Shown: positions 25,112 to 36,640, counted from the first letter of the stretch. The stretch is 64,000 nucleotides of DNA from Desulfuromonadales bacterium (GCA_030145205.1 JAQYVZ010000006.1:1-64000), one strand, 5' to 3'. The notes: a model not told the origin generated them from the letters alone. Program-made: numbers and translations.

Positions 25112-26047
25112 CTAGTTAACGGAGGAGCTACGATCAGCGTCCATTTCTGTCTCAAGGAGAACTGCACGCAGTTTTTCGAGTGTCTTTGCTTCGATCTGCC
25201 GAATTCGCTCCCGGGTGACCCCGAACTGCCGGCCAATGGTGTCGAGTGTCTGTGGATCCCGATCATCCAGGCCAAAGCGCAGGGCCAAAATTTCTTTTTC
25301 ATTATCGTTCAGATTGTCGATCAACGTCGTCACAACCCGGTACTTGTTAAGCTGCTCGGCCAACTCAAGCGGATTGACGACGCTGGTGTCTTCGATTGTA
25401 TCAATCAGGCTGTAATCGCTGTTCTCGCCCATCGGATGTTCTATGGAATAGGTTTTCTTCAGCAAGACCAGCAGGCGCCGCACCAGTGCCGGGTCAACCC
25501 CCATTGCGTCAGCAACCTCACTGACCTGCGGCTCACGGTTCAACCCATGCCCCAATTCTCTAGAAACTTTGATCAGCTTGTTGATTTCATCGGAGATATG
25601 AACCGGCAGACGAATCGTGCGGCTCTGGTTCACCAAAGCCCGTTCGATCGACTGGCGGATCCACCAGGTCGCATAAGTAGAGAAACGACACTCCTTGCTG
25701 AGCTTAAAGCGTTCAACCGCCTTGATCAGGCCCAGGTTGCCCTCCTCAATCAGATCCAGAAACGGCAACCCGCGATTCATGTAGCGTTTGGCAATCTTGA
25801 CGACCAGGCGCAGGTTAGATTCAATCATCCGATCGCGGGCGGCCATATCTCCCTCGGAGATCTTTTGGGCCAACTCACGCTCCTGCTCGGCAGTCAAGAG
25901 CTTGGTTTTCTGAATATCCTTGAGGTACAGCTTGATCGCATCAACAGTATGAGTTTCGGTCTCATCAGCCTCGCTCTGTTTCTTCTTGGCGGATGCGGAC
26001 CTCTTCCCATCCTGATTGGTCAGTTCTACCTTTTCATTGTCACCCAA
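25112..26047 (-). CDS. rpoS: RNA polymerase sigma factor RpoS (stationary phase/general stress)
   Basis: A 311-residue group 2 sigma-70 factor. Region 1.2 is [20 protein letters not shown]. Region 2 is [37 protein letters not shown] with the -10-binding [16 protein letters not shown]. Region 4 ends in [20 protein letters not shown], the -35 helix-turn-helix. The N-terminal 35 residues are Lys/Glu-rich. Its place after nlpD and before apt in a surE-pcm-nlpD cluster marks it as RpoS rather than RpoD, which is about twice as long. The frame starts at a TTG (26047), 5 bases after GGGAGGG, a weak codon for such a regulator. Confidence 0.94.
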   Translation of the reverse strand: MGDNEKVELTNQDGKRSASAKKKQSEADETETHTVDAIKLYLKDIQKTKLLTAEQERELAQKISEGDMAARDRMIESNLRLVVKIAKRYMNRGLPFLDLIEEGNLGLIKAVERFKLSKECRFSTYATWWIRQSIERALVNQSRTIRLPVHISDEINKLIKVSRELGHGLNREPQVSEVADAMGVDPALVRRLLVLLKKTYSIEHPMGENSDYSLIDTIEDTSVVNPLELAEQLNKYRVVTTLIDNLNDNEKEILALRFGLDDRDPQTLDTIGRQFGVTRERIRQIEAKTLEKLRAVLLETEMDADRSSSVN

Positions 26048-26102
26048 AATACCCTCCCATCAGAAAGACAAAAGCCGGACAAATACTAGGCAAGCAAACA
26101 GC

Positions 26103-26873
26103 CTAAGGCAAGTAAAAAATTGGATCGACAGCCGACTTACCCTTCCTGATTTCAAAGTGAAGTCGCGAACTTTGTGCAGCAGTTGGTTCTCCGCACAGGG
26201 CGATCTTATCACCCTGCCCGACAAAATCGTTTGTTTTTACAACAATTTTTTTATTGTAGCCGTAGACTGTAAAAAAATCACGCGCGTGCTCAATAATCAC
26301 CAGGTGACCATAGCCACGGATCCCACGACCACTGTAAATCACTTTACCAGGCGCTGCTGCTGCGACTGCGGCACCTTCCCGACAGGCGATCTCTATTCCC
26401 TTATTTGCCGTACCGTTTTTCGCACCAAATTTGCTGACAACTTTTCCTTTGATCGGCCAGGAAAAGGTTCCTTTGCCCACGGCAGCCGCTTTGGTAGAAG
26501 AAGGTTTCGTCTTTGCGGCGGTCGGCGCTGTTTTTTTAACTTTTGCCTGTACCGGCCTGGTGGTCGAAGTTTTTGTGGGAGCGGCCTTGGCGACCGACTC
26601 TGATGTTGTCACTGATGCGACCCGCCGGGGCTGTGTTACCCCGGGGACATAAACTTTCTGACCGACCCGTAACCGGGTCGGATCACTGATCCGGTTGATC
26701 CGGGCAAGTTCCGCTTCCGGAATCTCGTAGGTCTTCGCGATCCGGTACAAAGTCTGCCCCGATTCAACGGTGTGATAGATCCCGGTTGGCGCGCAAGCAC
26801 ACACAACCGCCAGCAGCAGCCACAGCGGCAAACTCACCCAACGACGGATTTTGCGAACCGTGAACTGAGTCAT
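26103..26873 (-). CDS. nlpD: NlpD-like LysM/LytM-domain lipoprotein
   Basis: A 256-residue envelope protein. The hydrophobic signal ending LLLAVVCACAP looks like a lipobox with the lipid-bearing Cys near residue 26-28. A LysM domain (about 33-76: YHTVESGQTLYRIAKTY) binds murein. A Lys/Thr/Ala linker follows. The C-terminal LytM domain (about 137-256) has NKGIEI where active M23 enzymes have HxGxD, and no HxH ligand in VYGYN. It is therefore likely inactive and, as for NlpD/EnvC, activates an amidase. It lies 55 bases upstream of rpoS. Confidence 0.88.
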   Translation of the reverse strand: MTQFTVRKIRRWVSLPLWLLLAVVCACAPTGIYHTVESGQTLYRIAKTYEIPEAELARINRISDPTRLRVGQKVYVPGVTQPRRVASVTTSESVAKAAPTKTSTTRPVQAKVKKTAPTAAKTKPSSTKAAAVGKGTFSWPIKGKVVSKFGAKNGTANKGIEIACREGAAVAAAAPGKVIYSGRGIRGYGHLVIIEHARDFFTVYGYNKKIVVKTNDFVGQGDKIALCGEPTAAQSSRLHFEIRKGKSAVDPIFYLP

Positions 26874-26948
26874 GCACTTAATTTAGTCAATTCCATGGGT
26901 TGCGTCAATTTTTTAGCCAATTTGGAGATCAACTGACACGACAGTTCG

Positions 26949-27542
26949 TTATTTAACCAGCTTCAACACCAGGAAACCTCCCAGTAGCAGGACCATGAAC
27001 AACAGGCAAAGCAAATTGAAATATTTTTCAATAAATGCCTTGATGCCCGGTCCGAAACGGAAAACCAGACCAGCTACCAGGAAAAAACGCAAACTCCTGC
27101 TAGCAATAGAAGCCAACATGAACATGACCAGATCGACCTGGAAGACCCCCGCCCCAATGGTAATCACCTTATAGGGAATCGGCGTAAACCCGGCCGTAAA
27201 CACGACCCAGAAGTTGTATTCAGCAAACAGGCTCTGGACATGTGCAAAGATTTCCGGGCTGAAGCCGGGAATATACGTATAAAAAATATCAGAGACCAGC
27301 GACCACCCTCCCCAGCCGATACCGTAACCGAGGAGACCACCCAGAACCGAGCCGAGTGACGCCAGAAAGGCGAAGCGCCACGATTTAAGCGGCAGAGCGA
27401 TGCAGAGAGCAATGAGTAAAATGTCCGGCGGCACCGGGAAGACTGAGGCTTCCACAAATGCCAACAGAAACAGAACCGGCGCTCCATAGGGCGTACTCGC
27501 CCAATGCAACACCCAATCATAGAGCCCGCGCAATACCTTCAC
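26949..27542 (-). CDS. DedA/YqaA-family (SNARE-associated) membrane protein
   Basis: A 197-residue inner-membrane protein of the DedA/VTT superfamily, YqaA branch. It has four to five hydrophobic segments and the motifs FVEASVFPVPPDILLIAL and AGFTPIPYKVITIGAGV, with the conserved Glu and Pro residues of lipid flippase-like DedA proteins. The frame extends to 27593 into pcm, but GTG 27542, 5 bases after the pcm stop and preceded by GGAAGGG, is the likely start. It stands in the surE-pcm-(dedA)-nlpD-rpoS cluster. Confidence 0.85.
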   Translation of the reverse strand: MKVLRGLYDWVLHWASTPYGAPVLFLLAFVEASVFPVPPDILLIALCIALPLKSWRFAFLASLGSVLGGLLGYGIGWGGWSLVSDIFYTYIPGFSPEIFAHVQSLFAEYNFWVVFTAGFTPIPYKVITIGAGVFQVDLVMFMLASIASRSLRFFLVAGLVFRFGPGIKAFIEKYFNLLCLLFMVLLLGGFLVLKLVK

Positions 27543-27547
27543 GTCGA

Positions 27548-28207
27548 CTACCCTTCCCAGCCCTTGTCCCCGACCAGGGGAACAAAACGGCAATCGAGCA
27601 GACTTTCAGTCCGGTAATCGCCCGCAGGGAGACGGGTGACACGTTTGAGAATCTGGCTGTTACGATCACCGACAGGAATCACCAACCGGCCACCAATTGC
27701 CAATTGCTGCAGGTAGGTCTCAGGGATCTCCGGTGCTCCGGCGGTCACAACGATACCGTCAAAGGGCGCCTCGTCGTCCCAGCCGTAGGTTCCGTCTGTA
27801 ACTCTGATGTTGACCTTGGAGAAACCATTCTGGTTTAAGACCAGGCGGGCACGACGAGCCAGGGAGGAAATCCGTTCCAGGGAAAAAACCTGGTCGGCCA
27901 ACAGAGCCAGAACGGCAGCCTGATATCCCGACCCGGTGCCGACTTCGAGGACTTTTTCATTCCCCTGCAACTGCAGAGCTTCACTCATGGCAGCCACAAT
28001 AAACGGTTGGGAAATGGTCTGACGCTCTCCAATCGGCAGCGGATAGTCGCTGTATGCCTGGCTGGCAAAGGCCTCCTCCACAAACTTGTGGCGGGGGACC
28101 TTGAGCATCGCCTCAATAACCCTTGGATCGGTTATGCCACGACCACGGAGCTGACGATCAACCATGCGGCGGCGCGCTATCGAAAAATCACTCATCCGCT
28201 TCGACAT
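27548..28207 (-). CDS. pcm: Protein-L-isoaspartate O-methyltransferase
   Basis: A 219-residue repair enzyme that methylates isoaspartyl residues in aged proteins. Landmarks are [33 protein letters not shown] and the SAM-binding [16 protein letters not shown], then [16 protein letters not shown]. Length matches E. coli Pcm. The ATG lies inside the end of surE (20-base overlap), and the next start lies 5 bases after its stop. This coupling fits a stationary-phase repair operon. Confidence 0.96.
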   Translation of the reverse strand: MSKRMSDFSIARRRMVDRQLRGRGITDPRVIEAMLKVPRHKFVEEAFASQAYSDYPLPIGERQTISQPFIVAAMSEALQLQGNEKVLEVGTGSGYQAAVLALLADQVFSLERISSLARRARLVLNQNGFSKVNIRVTDGTYGWDDEAPFDGIVVTAGAPEIPETYLQQLAIGGRLVIPVGDRNSQILKRVTRLPAGDYRTESLLDCRFVPLVGDKGWEG

Positions 28208-28967
28208 CTCCGTCCGCTAAAAAATCGGCTGACATCTGCCACTGCCTGAGTCGCTCCAACGCGGCATAATTGGTCAAATCAAGATGCAAAGGCGTCACCG
28301 ACACATCGCCCGCTTCAACAGCGTTGAAATCGGTCCCATCAAGATCCTGAAAGCTGAGCTCTCCGGCGCCGATCCAGTAATAATCATTGCCGCGCGGATC
28401 TGATTTCTGAACAACAGCACCCTCATAGATACGCTTGCCTTGCCGGGTCAAACGAATCCCGTTCGGACGCCCCGCCGGGACATTGACATTGAGAAACGTA
28501 TCGGCAGGCAGGCCGTGCTCGCACACCGTAACAGCCATAGTTCGCGCAACCCGCGCCGCCCACTGGAATGCCTCAGCAGTAAAATCAGAGGAATCGAGGG
28601 ACATGGCAAATGCCGGAACCCCCATCAGGGTCGCTTCCATGGCTGCGGCAACTGTCCCTGAATAAGTGAGATCGTCGCCCATATTTGCGCCACGGTTGAT
28701 GCCAGAAATCACCATATCGGGCGTGGCTTTCAACAAACCGTGAATACCAAGGCTGACGCAATCGGTTGGAGTGCCATCGACAGCCCACCAGTCCGGCTGA
28801 TGTTCGTGCGCGCGCAGGGGCGCATGCAACGTCAAGGCATGACCGACAGCACTCCTCTCACGATCGGGAGCGACCACCACGACTCGGCCCAGAGTACTGA
28901 CCTGTTCAGCAAGTATCCGCAATCCGGCTGAGTGGATTCCATCATCGTTCGTCAAAAGAATCAGCAC
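28188..28967 (-). CDS. surE: 5'/3'-nucleotidase SurE
   Basis: A 259-residue divalent-metal phosphatase acting on nucleoside monophosphates. [19 protein letters not shown] supplies metal ligands Asp8/Asp9. [18 protein letters not shown] gives the Ser loop. [27 protein letters not shown] is the nucleotide-site signature. Typical length. It overlaps pcm by 20 bases and follows the MerR-type gene by 40 bases, so the ihfA-merR-surE-pcm run is likely one unit. Confidence 0.96.
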   Translation of the reverse strand: MLILLTNDDGIHSAGLRILAEQVSTLGRVVVVAPDRERSAVGHALTLHAPLRAHEHQPDWWAVDGTPTDCVSLGIHGLLKATPDMVISGINRGANMGDDLTYSGTVAAAMEATLMGVPAFAMSLDSSDFTAEAFQWAARVARTMAVTVCEHGLPADTFLNVNVPAGRPNGIRLTRQGKRIYEGAVVQKSDPRGNDYYWIGAGELSFQDLDGTDFNAVEAGDVSVTPLHLDLTNYAALERLRQWQMSADFLADGDVEADE

Positions 28968-29007
28968 GAAAGGACCTTCAGTCGAGAGGAGGCGCAGCCA
29001 GCGCCCA

Positions 29008-29400
29008 TTAGTTCAGAGAGTCCTTGAGCCTGCGGACATCCTGTTTGATTTCATCCAGCAGAGACCGGTCGATTCCACCGGCCAGGAAGAGGTTCATCTG
29101 GTCGTCCGATGCTGGATCGGGACGGGATGTGACAGGTTTCTCGGGGGGGGGGTCCGGTTTGCGCCGCAACTGTTTGCGCGCGCCGGAGATGGTAAAGCCC
29201 TGGTTGTAGAGAAGATCCTTCAGCCGAAGGATCAGTTCAATATCCTGCCGACGGTACAGTCGCTGCTTACTGCGGCTTTTGGTTGGACGAATCGAAGCAA
29301 ACTCCGACTCCCAGTACCGCAGGACATGCGGCTTGACGCCAGCAATGTCAGCAACTTCGCCGATTTTGAAGTACAGCTTGTCCGGAATCTCAGGATCCAT
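29008..29400 (-). CDS. MerR-family transcriptional regulator
   Basis: A 130-residue regulator. The helix-turn-helix with wing is [20 protein letters not shown] followed by [32 protein letters not shown] and GARKQLRR, a variant MerR/CarA-type domain at about 8-80. The rest is a Pro-rich linker and a short tail ([16 protein letters not shown]). There is no obvious Cys effector site, so it is not a metal- or redox-sensing MerR. Genes of this type commonly sit right after ihfA; regulation of its neighbours is unknown. Confidence 0.88.
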   Translation of the reverse strand: MDPEIPDKLYFKIGEVADIAGVKPHVLRYWESEFASIRPTKSRSKQRLYRRQDIELILRLKDLLYNQGFTISGARKQLRRKPDPPPEKPVTSRPDPASDDQMNLFLAGGIDRSLLDEIKQDVRRLKDSLN

Positions 29401-29435
29401 GCGCGCACCACGGGTGGAGCGAAGAGGACAAACAG

Positions 29436-29714
29436 CTACGAGTTATTGATGGAGGCTTTGAGCACCTGACTCGGCTTAAACGTCAAGATCCGGCGAGAAC
29501 AGATTTCAATCTCTTCACCGGTCTGAGGATTACGCCCGCGACGCGTCGATTTGTCCTTAACGACAAAGTTGCCGAATCCGGCTATTTTGATCTTTTCGCC
29601 GCCTTCCAGAGTGTTCTTCATGATATCGAAAACCATCTCGACGATATCAGCGGACTCCTTCTTGGAAAAACCCGTTTTCAAATATACATTTTCGACAAGG
29701 TCCGCTTTGGTCAT
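29436..29714 (-). CDS. ihfA: Integration host factor alpha subunit
   Basis: A 92-residue DNA-bending protein of the HU/IHF family. [21 protein letters not shown] starts it. [30 protein letters not shown] contains the GxGxF motif and the beta-arm Pro that intercalates DNA. It follows pheT, as in E. coli, which favours IhfA over HU. AGGAGGTGGCGACG precedes the ATG. Confidence 0.94.
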   Translation of the reverse strand: MTKADLVENVYLKTGFSKKESADIVEMVFDIMKNTLEGGEKIKIAGFGNFVVKDKSTRRGRNPQTGEEIEICSRRILTFKPSQVLKASINNS

Positions 29715-29795
29715 AACGTCGCCACCTCCTGTTATATCTACCTGAATTTTCTCGTTTTTATATCATAGCCCCAGAACCATCGCAATAGCTTTTTT

Positions 29796-32204
29796 TCAAC
29801 GAAGCTCAGCACCAAGCTCTTTTTCGAGGCATTTAATCAATTTTCCGTGCTGTTTCTGGATAAGATCGTCGGTCAAAGTCCGGTCGAGAGCGCGGTAGCG
29901 GGCACGAATCGCAATACTTTTCTTACCCTCTGGCAGGCCCTTGCCACGATAAACATCAAATAACACGATACTTTCGAGATCCTTCAGTTTGACCCGATTC
30001 AGTGCCTCAAACACCTGGCGAACCGGAAGGTCTTCATCAATCAGCAAAGCGCTGTCGCGGGCAATATCCGGATAGCGCGACAGGGGAGCAAACCCGGGGA
30101 ATTCGCCGGCCTGCGCAAACACGGCTTCCAGGTCAAGGTCGCACAGGACGACGCGCCGGTTCAGGTCAAAAACCGGAGACAGACCGGGGTGCACCTCACC
30201 AATCGTCCCGAGCAGATGCTTACCGGAATACACCGAAGCAGATTTTCCAGGGTGATAGAAGCAGTCACTTTCAGCAGAATCCCAGCGCAGATCGGCAACC
30301 CGTAGTGACTCAAGCAGGTGTTCGACCACCCCCTTGAGGTCAAAGAAGTCACATTCCGCGGCGTCCTGGGCCCAGCCCTCCGGATCACGTCGGCCGCACA
30401 TCAGTGCGGTCAAACGCAAGGCCTCAACCGGCAATTCTTCACCATCTTCAGCGCTGAAAACCGGCCGCAGCTCAAACAGGGCTAGATCTTCATTACGATA
30501 CGCCAGGTTCCCGGCGGCGGTTTCAAGCAGACCAGGAACCAGCGTTGTGCGCATCACCGCCTGATCTTCACTCAACGGGTTCAGAACTGCGACACTGCTG
30601 CGTCTTTTATCAGCAGTCGGCAAACCGATTTTATCAAGAGAGTCTGCGGCGACAAACGAATAGTTGATCACTTCGGCAAAACCTTCAGCAACCATCAGGT
30701 TTCGCACTGTTTTTTCAAGCGAAAGGTGGCGTGGCAGATGCTGGCAGTCAAGCTGGCTGTTCGGCATCGTCGCCGGGATTCGCTCGTAACCGACCAGTCT
30801 GGCAACTTCCTCAATAAGATCGACTTCACGTTCAATATCCGGACGAAAATTGGGAACTGCCACCTGCAGGAGATCTTCATCCGTTCCCGGAACCGCCTGT
30901 AACCCGATACTGCTCAGCACCTTCCCGGTCTCATCCCGCGAGATATCGACACCCAGCAGACGATTGCTGCGCGACACTGAAAGCTCGAGGGCCATCGGCT
31001 CAATTGTTTCAGGATACGCGTCCAGGATCCCCTTGGCAACCTGGCCACCGGCCAGATCAGCAATCAGCGCCGCAGCACGGTCCAGAGCAATCGGTGCCAT
31101 GTCGACATCGGAACCCCGTTCAAAACGGTGCGACGATTCTGTATGCAGACCAAGTCGCTTACTGGTCCGCCTGATCGCGATCGGGTTGAAATAGGCGCTC
31201 TCCAGGAGAATGTCAGTGGTGTCTTCTTCGACCTCCGAGTTCAGACCACCCATGACTCCGGCCAGTGCCACAGAACCCTCACCGTCACAGATCATAAGAT
31301 CGTCCGCCTGCATGCAGCGTTCCTGACCATCCAGAGTCGTAAACTTTTCACCCTCTGCGGCCCGCCTCACCACAATGCGCCCTTCGCGCAGACGGTTGTA
31401 ATCAAAAGCATGCAGAGGCTGACCCAACTCCATCATGACAAAGTTGGTAACGTCGACAACATTGTTGATCGAGCGCATACCGACGGCTTCCACCCGGCGC
31501 ACTAACCAGTCGGGAGAAGGACCAATTTTGACACCTTCGATCAGACGCGCTGTGTAACGGGGGCAGAGATCGGCATCTTCAAGCAGTACAGAGCTCTTTT
31601 GGTTGATATCCGTTGCCGACTCGTTGATCTCCACTTCAGGCAAGCGCAATGTATTGCCGGTCATGGCCGCAATTTCACGCGCAACACCGACGACACTGAG
31701 GCAATCGGGTCGATTCGGTGTCAATCCGAGCTCAAACTGAACGTCTTTCAAGCCAGCCGCTTCGAAGAAAGGCTGACCGAGCGGCGACCCCTCCGGCAGG
31801 ATCAGAATACCGTCCGCTTCCTCCGACAAACCAAGCTCTTTTTCCGAGCAGAGCATCCCTTGAGAAAGCTGGCCGCGAATCTTCGATTTCTTAATCTTGA
31901 AGTCGCCTGGCAGCACACTGCCGACTTGAGCGAAGGCAATGAGATCTCCGGTTTTGTGATTGGTGGCACCACAAACCACCTGGCAGGTTTCGTTGCCGGT
32001 CTCCACCTGGCAAACGGTCAGACGATCCGCATCGGGGTGCGGGCTGACATCGGCCAGATGCGCCACAATCACGCTATCCAGACCTTCACCCAGCCGCTCG
32101 ATGGCATCCACCTCAAGACCAGTCATGGTCAAGCGATGGGAAAGATCATCCACGGAGAAATCGAAGTCGACATATTCCTTCAGCCAGTTGTACGTCACCT
32201 TCAT
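29796..32204 (-). CDS. pheT: Phenylalanyl-tRNA synthetase beta subunit
   Basis: An 802-residue subunit. The N-terminus MKVTYNWLKEYVDFDFSVDD is followed by the EMAP/tRNA-binding fold (about 40-150: VIVAHLADVSPHPDADRLTVC). Then come the B3/B4 editing region, the B5 domain (about 405-480), the catalytic-like core (VARLVGYERIPATMP onward) and the C-terminal ferredoxin-like anticodon-binding domain (PLSRYPDIARDSALLIDEDL, about 705-800). Length is typical. It starts 49 bases after the pheS stop. Confidence 0.97.
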   Translation of the reverse strand: MKVTYNWLKEYVDFDFSVDDLSHRLTMTGLEVDAIERLGEGLDSVIVAHLADVSPHPDADRLTVCQVETGNETCQVVCGATNHKTGDLIAFAQVGSVLPGDFKIKKSKIRGQLSQGMLCSEKELGLSEEADGILILPEGSPLGQPFFEAAGLKDVQFELGLTPNRPDCLSVVGVAREIAAMTGNTLRLPEVEINESATDINQKSSVLLEDADLCPRYTARLIEGVKIGPSPDWLVRRVEAVGMRSINNVVDVTNFVMMELGQPLHAFDYNRLREGRIVVRRAAEGEKFTTLDGQERCMQADDLMICDGEGSVALAGVMGGLNSEVEEDTTDILLESAYFNPIAIRRTSKRLGLHTESSHRFERGSDVDMAPIALDRAAALIADLAGGQVAKGILDAYPETIEPMALELSVSRSNRLLGVDISRDETGKVLSSIGLQAVPGTDEDLLQVAVPNFRPDIEREVDLIEEVARLVGYERIPATMPNSQLDCQHLPRHLSLEKTVRNLMVAEGFAEVINYSFVAADSLDKIGLPTADKRRSSVAVLNPLSEDQAVMRTTLVPGLLETAAGNLAYRNEDLALFELRPVFSAEDGEELPVEALRLTALMCGRRDPEGWAQDAAECDFFDLKGVVEHLLESLRVADLRWDSAESDCFYHPGKSASVYSGKHLLGTIGEVHPGLSPVFDLNRRVVLCDLDLEAVFAQAGEFPGFAPLSRYPDIARDSALLIDEDLPVRQVFEALNRVKLKDLESIVLFDVYRGKGLPEGKKSIAIRARYRALDRTLTDDLIQKQHGKLIKCLEKELGAELR

Positions 32205-32253
32205 GACTTCATGTCCTTTATAATCAAATGTATCTTAACTTACTAACTAACAA

Positions 32254-33357
<1,104 letters not shown>

Positions 33358-33370
33358 TTACGGAAAAGCA

Positions 33371-33405
33371 TAAAAAAAAAGATGGGGACAAGCCCCATCT
33401 TTTTT
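33371..33405 (-). terminator. Terminator (possible attenuator) between rplT and pheS
   Basis: Stem AGATGGGG / CCCCATCT (33380-33387, 33393-33400) extended by A-T pairs, loop ACAAG, with nine A (T on the minus strand) on the far side. It starts 14 bases after the rplT stop and ends about 100 bases before pheS, so it either ends the infC-rplT transcript or attenuates entry into pheST. Confidence 0.85.
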
Positions 33406-33418
33406 CTCGTTATTACGA

Positions 33419-33775
33419 TTACTGGAGCTTTGTTTTGGCTTTTTCGACGATGCTGCCAAAACCGCTCGGATCGGTCACCGCCAACTGAGCCAGGATTTTC
33501 CTGTCGATGGCGATGTCGGCCTGCTTGAGGCCATGGATCAGACGGCTGTAAGACAAACCGTTGTCCCGGGAAGCCGCGTTGATACGCGCAATCCACAATG
33601 CGCGAAAATCACGCTTACGCACACGCCGGTCACGGTAGGCATAGCTGAGGGCTCGATCAACTGCTTCGGTGGCGCTCCGGAACAACTTGCCACGGGCACC
33701 ACGGTACCCTTTGGCCAGCTTAAGAACCTTGTTCCGTCTGCGTCTCGCTTTAAAACCTCTTTTAACTCTTGGCAT
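33419..33775 (-). CDS. rplT: 50S ribosomal protein L20
   Basis: A 118-residue basic protein that binds 23S rRNA early in 50S assembly. [20 protein letters not shown] and [18 protein letters not shown] are family signatures. Normal length. It follows rpmI with a 104-base gap. In E. coli L20 represses rpmI-rplT translation through mRNA folding, but I cannot tell whether that holds here. Confidence 0.98.
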   Translation of the reverse strand: MPRVKRGFKARRRRNKVLKLAKGYRGARGKLFRSATEAVDRALSYAYRDRRVRKRDFRALWIARINAASRDNGLSYSRLIHGLKQADIAIDRKILAQLAVTDPSGFGSIVEKAKTKLQ

Positions 33776-33879
33776 TTTCTACTCCTTCAATGGTTTTGGT
33801 TTGCGGGACAACCCGCGTCCGGATCTGAAGGGGGAGACAGGACCCCTCAGTTCGCGGCACAAAAAACACGTAAAGCAGG

Positions 33880-34077
33880 TTAAACGTAAGGAATCAAACG
33901 GCTGATGTTGCGGGCATCCCGCGCGTCAACCAGAGTTCCCTGGCGCAAACCACGCTTACGCTTCGTACTTTTCTTGGTCAGAATGTGGCTACGGAAAGCC
34001 TTGTTACGGCGAATCTTGCCGGTTCCCGTCTTAGTGAAACGCTTGGCCGCGCCACGGTTTGTTTTGATTTTAGGCAT
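33880..34077 (-). CDS. rpmI: 50S ribosomal protein L35
   Basis: A 65-residue basic protein starting [20 protein letters not shown], the canonical L35 N-terminus. The open frame extends 13 codons upstream, but ATG 34077 has AAGGAG 7 bases before it. It lies between infC and rplT, the conserved order. Confidence 0.98.
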   Translation of the reverse strand: MPKIKTNRGAAKRFTKTGTGKIRRNKAFRSHILTKKSTKRKRGLRQGTLVDARDARNISRLIPYV

Positions 34078-34164
34078 CTGCCAACTCCTTTTTAAAAATT
34101 CCCGGCGTGAGCACACGCCGACCCCTGGGGGCCTGGCAACTCACACCGTTGTGAATGAAACAAC

Positions 34165-34680
34165 CTATTTTTTAAGTGGTGCCACCACCATCGACATAAA
34201 CCGGCCGGACATGCTCGGGCGGCTTTCAGCCTGAGCCAGGTCTGCGACCTCTGCGACGAGACGCTCCAGCAGTTTGCGGCCAAATTCGGGATGCGTCACT
34301 TCACGCCCCCGGAACATGATGGTGAACTTGACCTTGTTGCCAGCTTCAAGGAAACGTCGAGCGTTCTTCAACTTGAACTGGAAATCGTGCTCTTCGGTCT
34401 TGGGACGCATCTTGACTTCCTTGATGTCGACCCTGACCTGTTTCTTCTTGGCTTCTGCGGCACGCTTGCTCTGCTGATACTTGTATTTGCCATAATCCAT
34501 AATACGGCAAACAGGCGGCTCTGCATTTGGCGACACCTCAACCAGATCCAAGCCACGTTCTGCAGCAGCCGTCAGAGCACTCTCCAAATCCATGACACCG
34601 AGCTGTTCACTCTCGTCATCAACCACTCTGACTTCGCGCGCCCGAATGGCACGGTTAATATTGGTCTTGTCCTTGCTTAT
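34165..34680 (-). CDS. infC: Translation initiation factor IF-3, probable ATA start codon
   Basis: A 171-residue factor. The N-domain contains NINRAIRAREVRVVDDESEQLG. The linker is Lys-rich. The C-domain is VDIKEVKMRPKTEEHDFQFK and VTIMFRGRE-type sequence ending RPSMSGRFMSMVVAPLKK. No ATG or GTG gives a good start near the right position: one in-frame ATG lies within thrS without a ribosome-binding site. TGAGGAGGTGTGTC is followed by ATA (34680), with GGAGG 6 bases away, directly after the thrS stop. E. coli infC starts at the equally rare ATT, which lets IF-3 repress itself, so the same control is likely. Confidence 0.95.
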   Translation of the reverse strand: MSKDKTNINRAIRAREVRVVDDESEQLGVMDLESALTAAAERGLDLVEVSPNAEPPVCRIMDYGKYKYQQSKRAAEAKKKQVRVDIKEVKMRPKTEEHDFQFKLKNARRFLEAGNKVKFTIMFRGREVTHPEFGRKLLERLVAEVADLAQAESRPSMSGRFMSMVVAPLKK

Positions 34681-34691
34681 GACACACCTCC

Positions 34692-36608
34692 TCAGTGATG
34701 CTTCCGGCACTCTTCCTGAATGAATTCGACGAACTCCGCCGGGGTCATTGCAGTGAGCGTTTCACCGGAACGATGTCGGGGCGACAAGGTCCCATCGGCT
34801 ACTTCCTTGTCACCAATGACCAGCATATACGGAATTTTTTCAACCTGGGCCTCACGAATCTTAAAGCCAAGCTTCTCATTACGCAAATCGACCTGAACCC
34901 TGACCCCCTGCTGCCGCAACTGGTCGCAGACCTGCTGGGCATAGTCAGCCTGGTTGTCCGTCACGTTGAGAATCTTAGCCTGGACTGGTGAAATCCAGAG
35001 AGGGAAATTCCCGGCAAAATGTTCAATCAGCACACCGACAAAGCGCTCAATGGCTCCGAGAATAACCCGGTGAACCATGACTGGTCGATGCTTTTCGCCA
35101 TCGCTGCCGATATACGTCAAATCAAAACGTTCGGGCAGCGTAAAATCGCACTGGATTGTAGCACACTGCCACTTCCTGTCAAGGGCGTCCTTAAGCTTGA
35201 TATCGATCTTCGGCCCGTAGAAAGCGCCGTCACCTTCATTGATATCGTACTCAAGACCGGTATCATCCAGAGCGCTACGCAGAGCGTTGGTCGCCCGCTC
35301 CCAATCCTCATCGGAACCGATCGATTTTTCGGGGCGGGTGGAGAGTTCCAGTTCATATTCAAAACCGAAAATCGCCATCACATCTTGAACAAAGGCCAAG
35401 ACACCCTTAATTTCAGCATCGAGCTGCTCCGGCATACACAGGATATGCGCGTCGTCCTGGGTAAAACCACGCACCCGCAAAAGCCCGTGCAGCACACCGC
35501 TCTTCTCATGCCGGTGCACCATCCCCAGCTCGAAATAACGTTGCGGCAGGTCCCGATAGGAGCGTCGCTTTGACTTGTAGATCAGCATGTGTGCCAGGCA
35601 GTTCATTGGCTTGACACCATAGCTCTGGCCATCCACTTCCGTGAAATACATGTTCTCACGGTAGTTGTCGAAGTGACCGGAAGTCTGCCAGAGTTCGGTT
35701 CGTAATATCTGCGGACCGACGACAATCTCGTAACCGCGCTTGAGGTGTTCTTCCCGCTCAAAGTTTTCGAGCAAGGTCCTCAACATCGCGCCTTTCGGAT
35801 GCCAGATCACCAGGCCAGCACCAGCCTCTTCACTGAACGAGAAGAGGTCAAGCTCGCGACCCAGCTTACGATGATCGCGCTTGCGGGCTTCTTCGAGCCG
35901 GACCAGATACTGTTTTAATTCTTTTTTATCGGGGAAGGCCGTCGCGTAGAGCCGCTGCAGCATGGCATTCTCTTCACTGCCACGCCAATAGGCCCCCGCC
36001 ACGCTGGTCAGTTTGAATGCCTTGAGAATGCCGGTGGTCGGCACATGCGGTCCACGACACAGGTCTACAAAATCGCCCTGGCGATACAGGGAGACTTCTT
36101 CTGCGTCCAGGTCTTCGATCAACTCGACCTTGTAGTCTTCACCCATTGCGCGGAACAAAGCAATCGCCTCATCCCGCTTCATCACTTCACGCTCAAGCGG
36201 CAGATCAGCCTTGGCCAATTCAGCCATCTTCTTTTCTATCTGCTCGAACTCATCGGGACTGAAGGTATGGCTTTCACTATAGAAATCGTAATAAAAACCA
36301 CCCTCGATCGCCGGGCCGATCGTGACCTGCACCTCTTTACCGAACAGTTCCTTAACGGCATGGGCCATCAGGTGGGCAGACGAATGTCGGTAGATTTCAA
36401 GCCCTTCGGGAGTCTTCAACGTGATCAGCTGCAGGCTGACATCTTCCAGAATGGGCGTCGTCGCATCGACCAGTTGCTCATTGAGACGTGCAGCAACCGT
36501 TTGACGTGCCAGACCTGGACTGATTGAGCGTGCCACATCCAAGGGAGTTATCCCCTGCTCAACCTCTTGAACAGCTCCGTCGGGCAGCGTGATTCTGACA
36601 TTCGCCAT
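34692..36608 (-). CDS. thrS: Threonyl-tRNA synthetase
   Basis: A 638-residue class II synthetase. In order: TGS domain (1-62, [16 protein letters not shown]), editing domain with [11 protein letters not shown] and the SAD domain, catalytic core with [31 protein letters not shown] (motif 2, about 365) and motif 3 [18 protein letters not shown], then the anticodon-binding domain. The frame extends upstream, but ATG 36608 with GAGGAAG before it matches other ThrS N-termini. It is the first gene of the thrS-infC-rpmI-rplT run, and infC starts 11 bases after its stop. Confidence 0.97.
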   Translation of the reverse strand: MANVRITLPDGAVQEVEQGITPLDVARSISPGLARQTVAARLNEQLVDATTPILEDVSLQLITLKTPEGLEIYRHSSAHLMAHAVKELFGKEVQVTIGPAIEGGFYYDFYSESHTFSPDEFEQIEKKMAELAKADLPLEREVMKRDEAIALFRAMGEDYKVELIEDLDAEEVSLYRQGDFVDLCRGPHVPTTGILKAFKLTSVAGAYWRGSEENAMLQRLYATAFPDKKELKQYLVRLEEARKRDHRKLGRELDLFSFSEEAGAGLVIWHPKGAMLRTLLENFEREEHLKRGYEIVVGPQILRTELWQTSGHFDNYRENMYFTEVDGQSYGVKPMNCLAHMLIYKSKRRSYRDLPQRYFELGMVHRHEKSGVLHGLLRVRGFTQDDAHILCMPEQLDAEIKGVLAFVQDVMAIFGFEYELELSTRPEKSIGSDEDWERATNALRSALDDTGLEYDINEGDGAFYGPKIDIKLKDALDRKWQCATIQCDFTLPERFDLTYIGSDGEKHRPVMVHRVILGAIERFVGVLIEHFAGNFPLWISPVQAKILNVTDNQADYAQQVCDQLRQQGVRVQVDLRNEKLGFKIREAQVEKIPYMLVIGDKEVADGTLSPRHRSGETLTAMTPAEFVEFIQEECRKHH

Positions 36609-36640
36609 AAGGCTTCCTCTGACCGTTGCAACGGCGTGAA

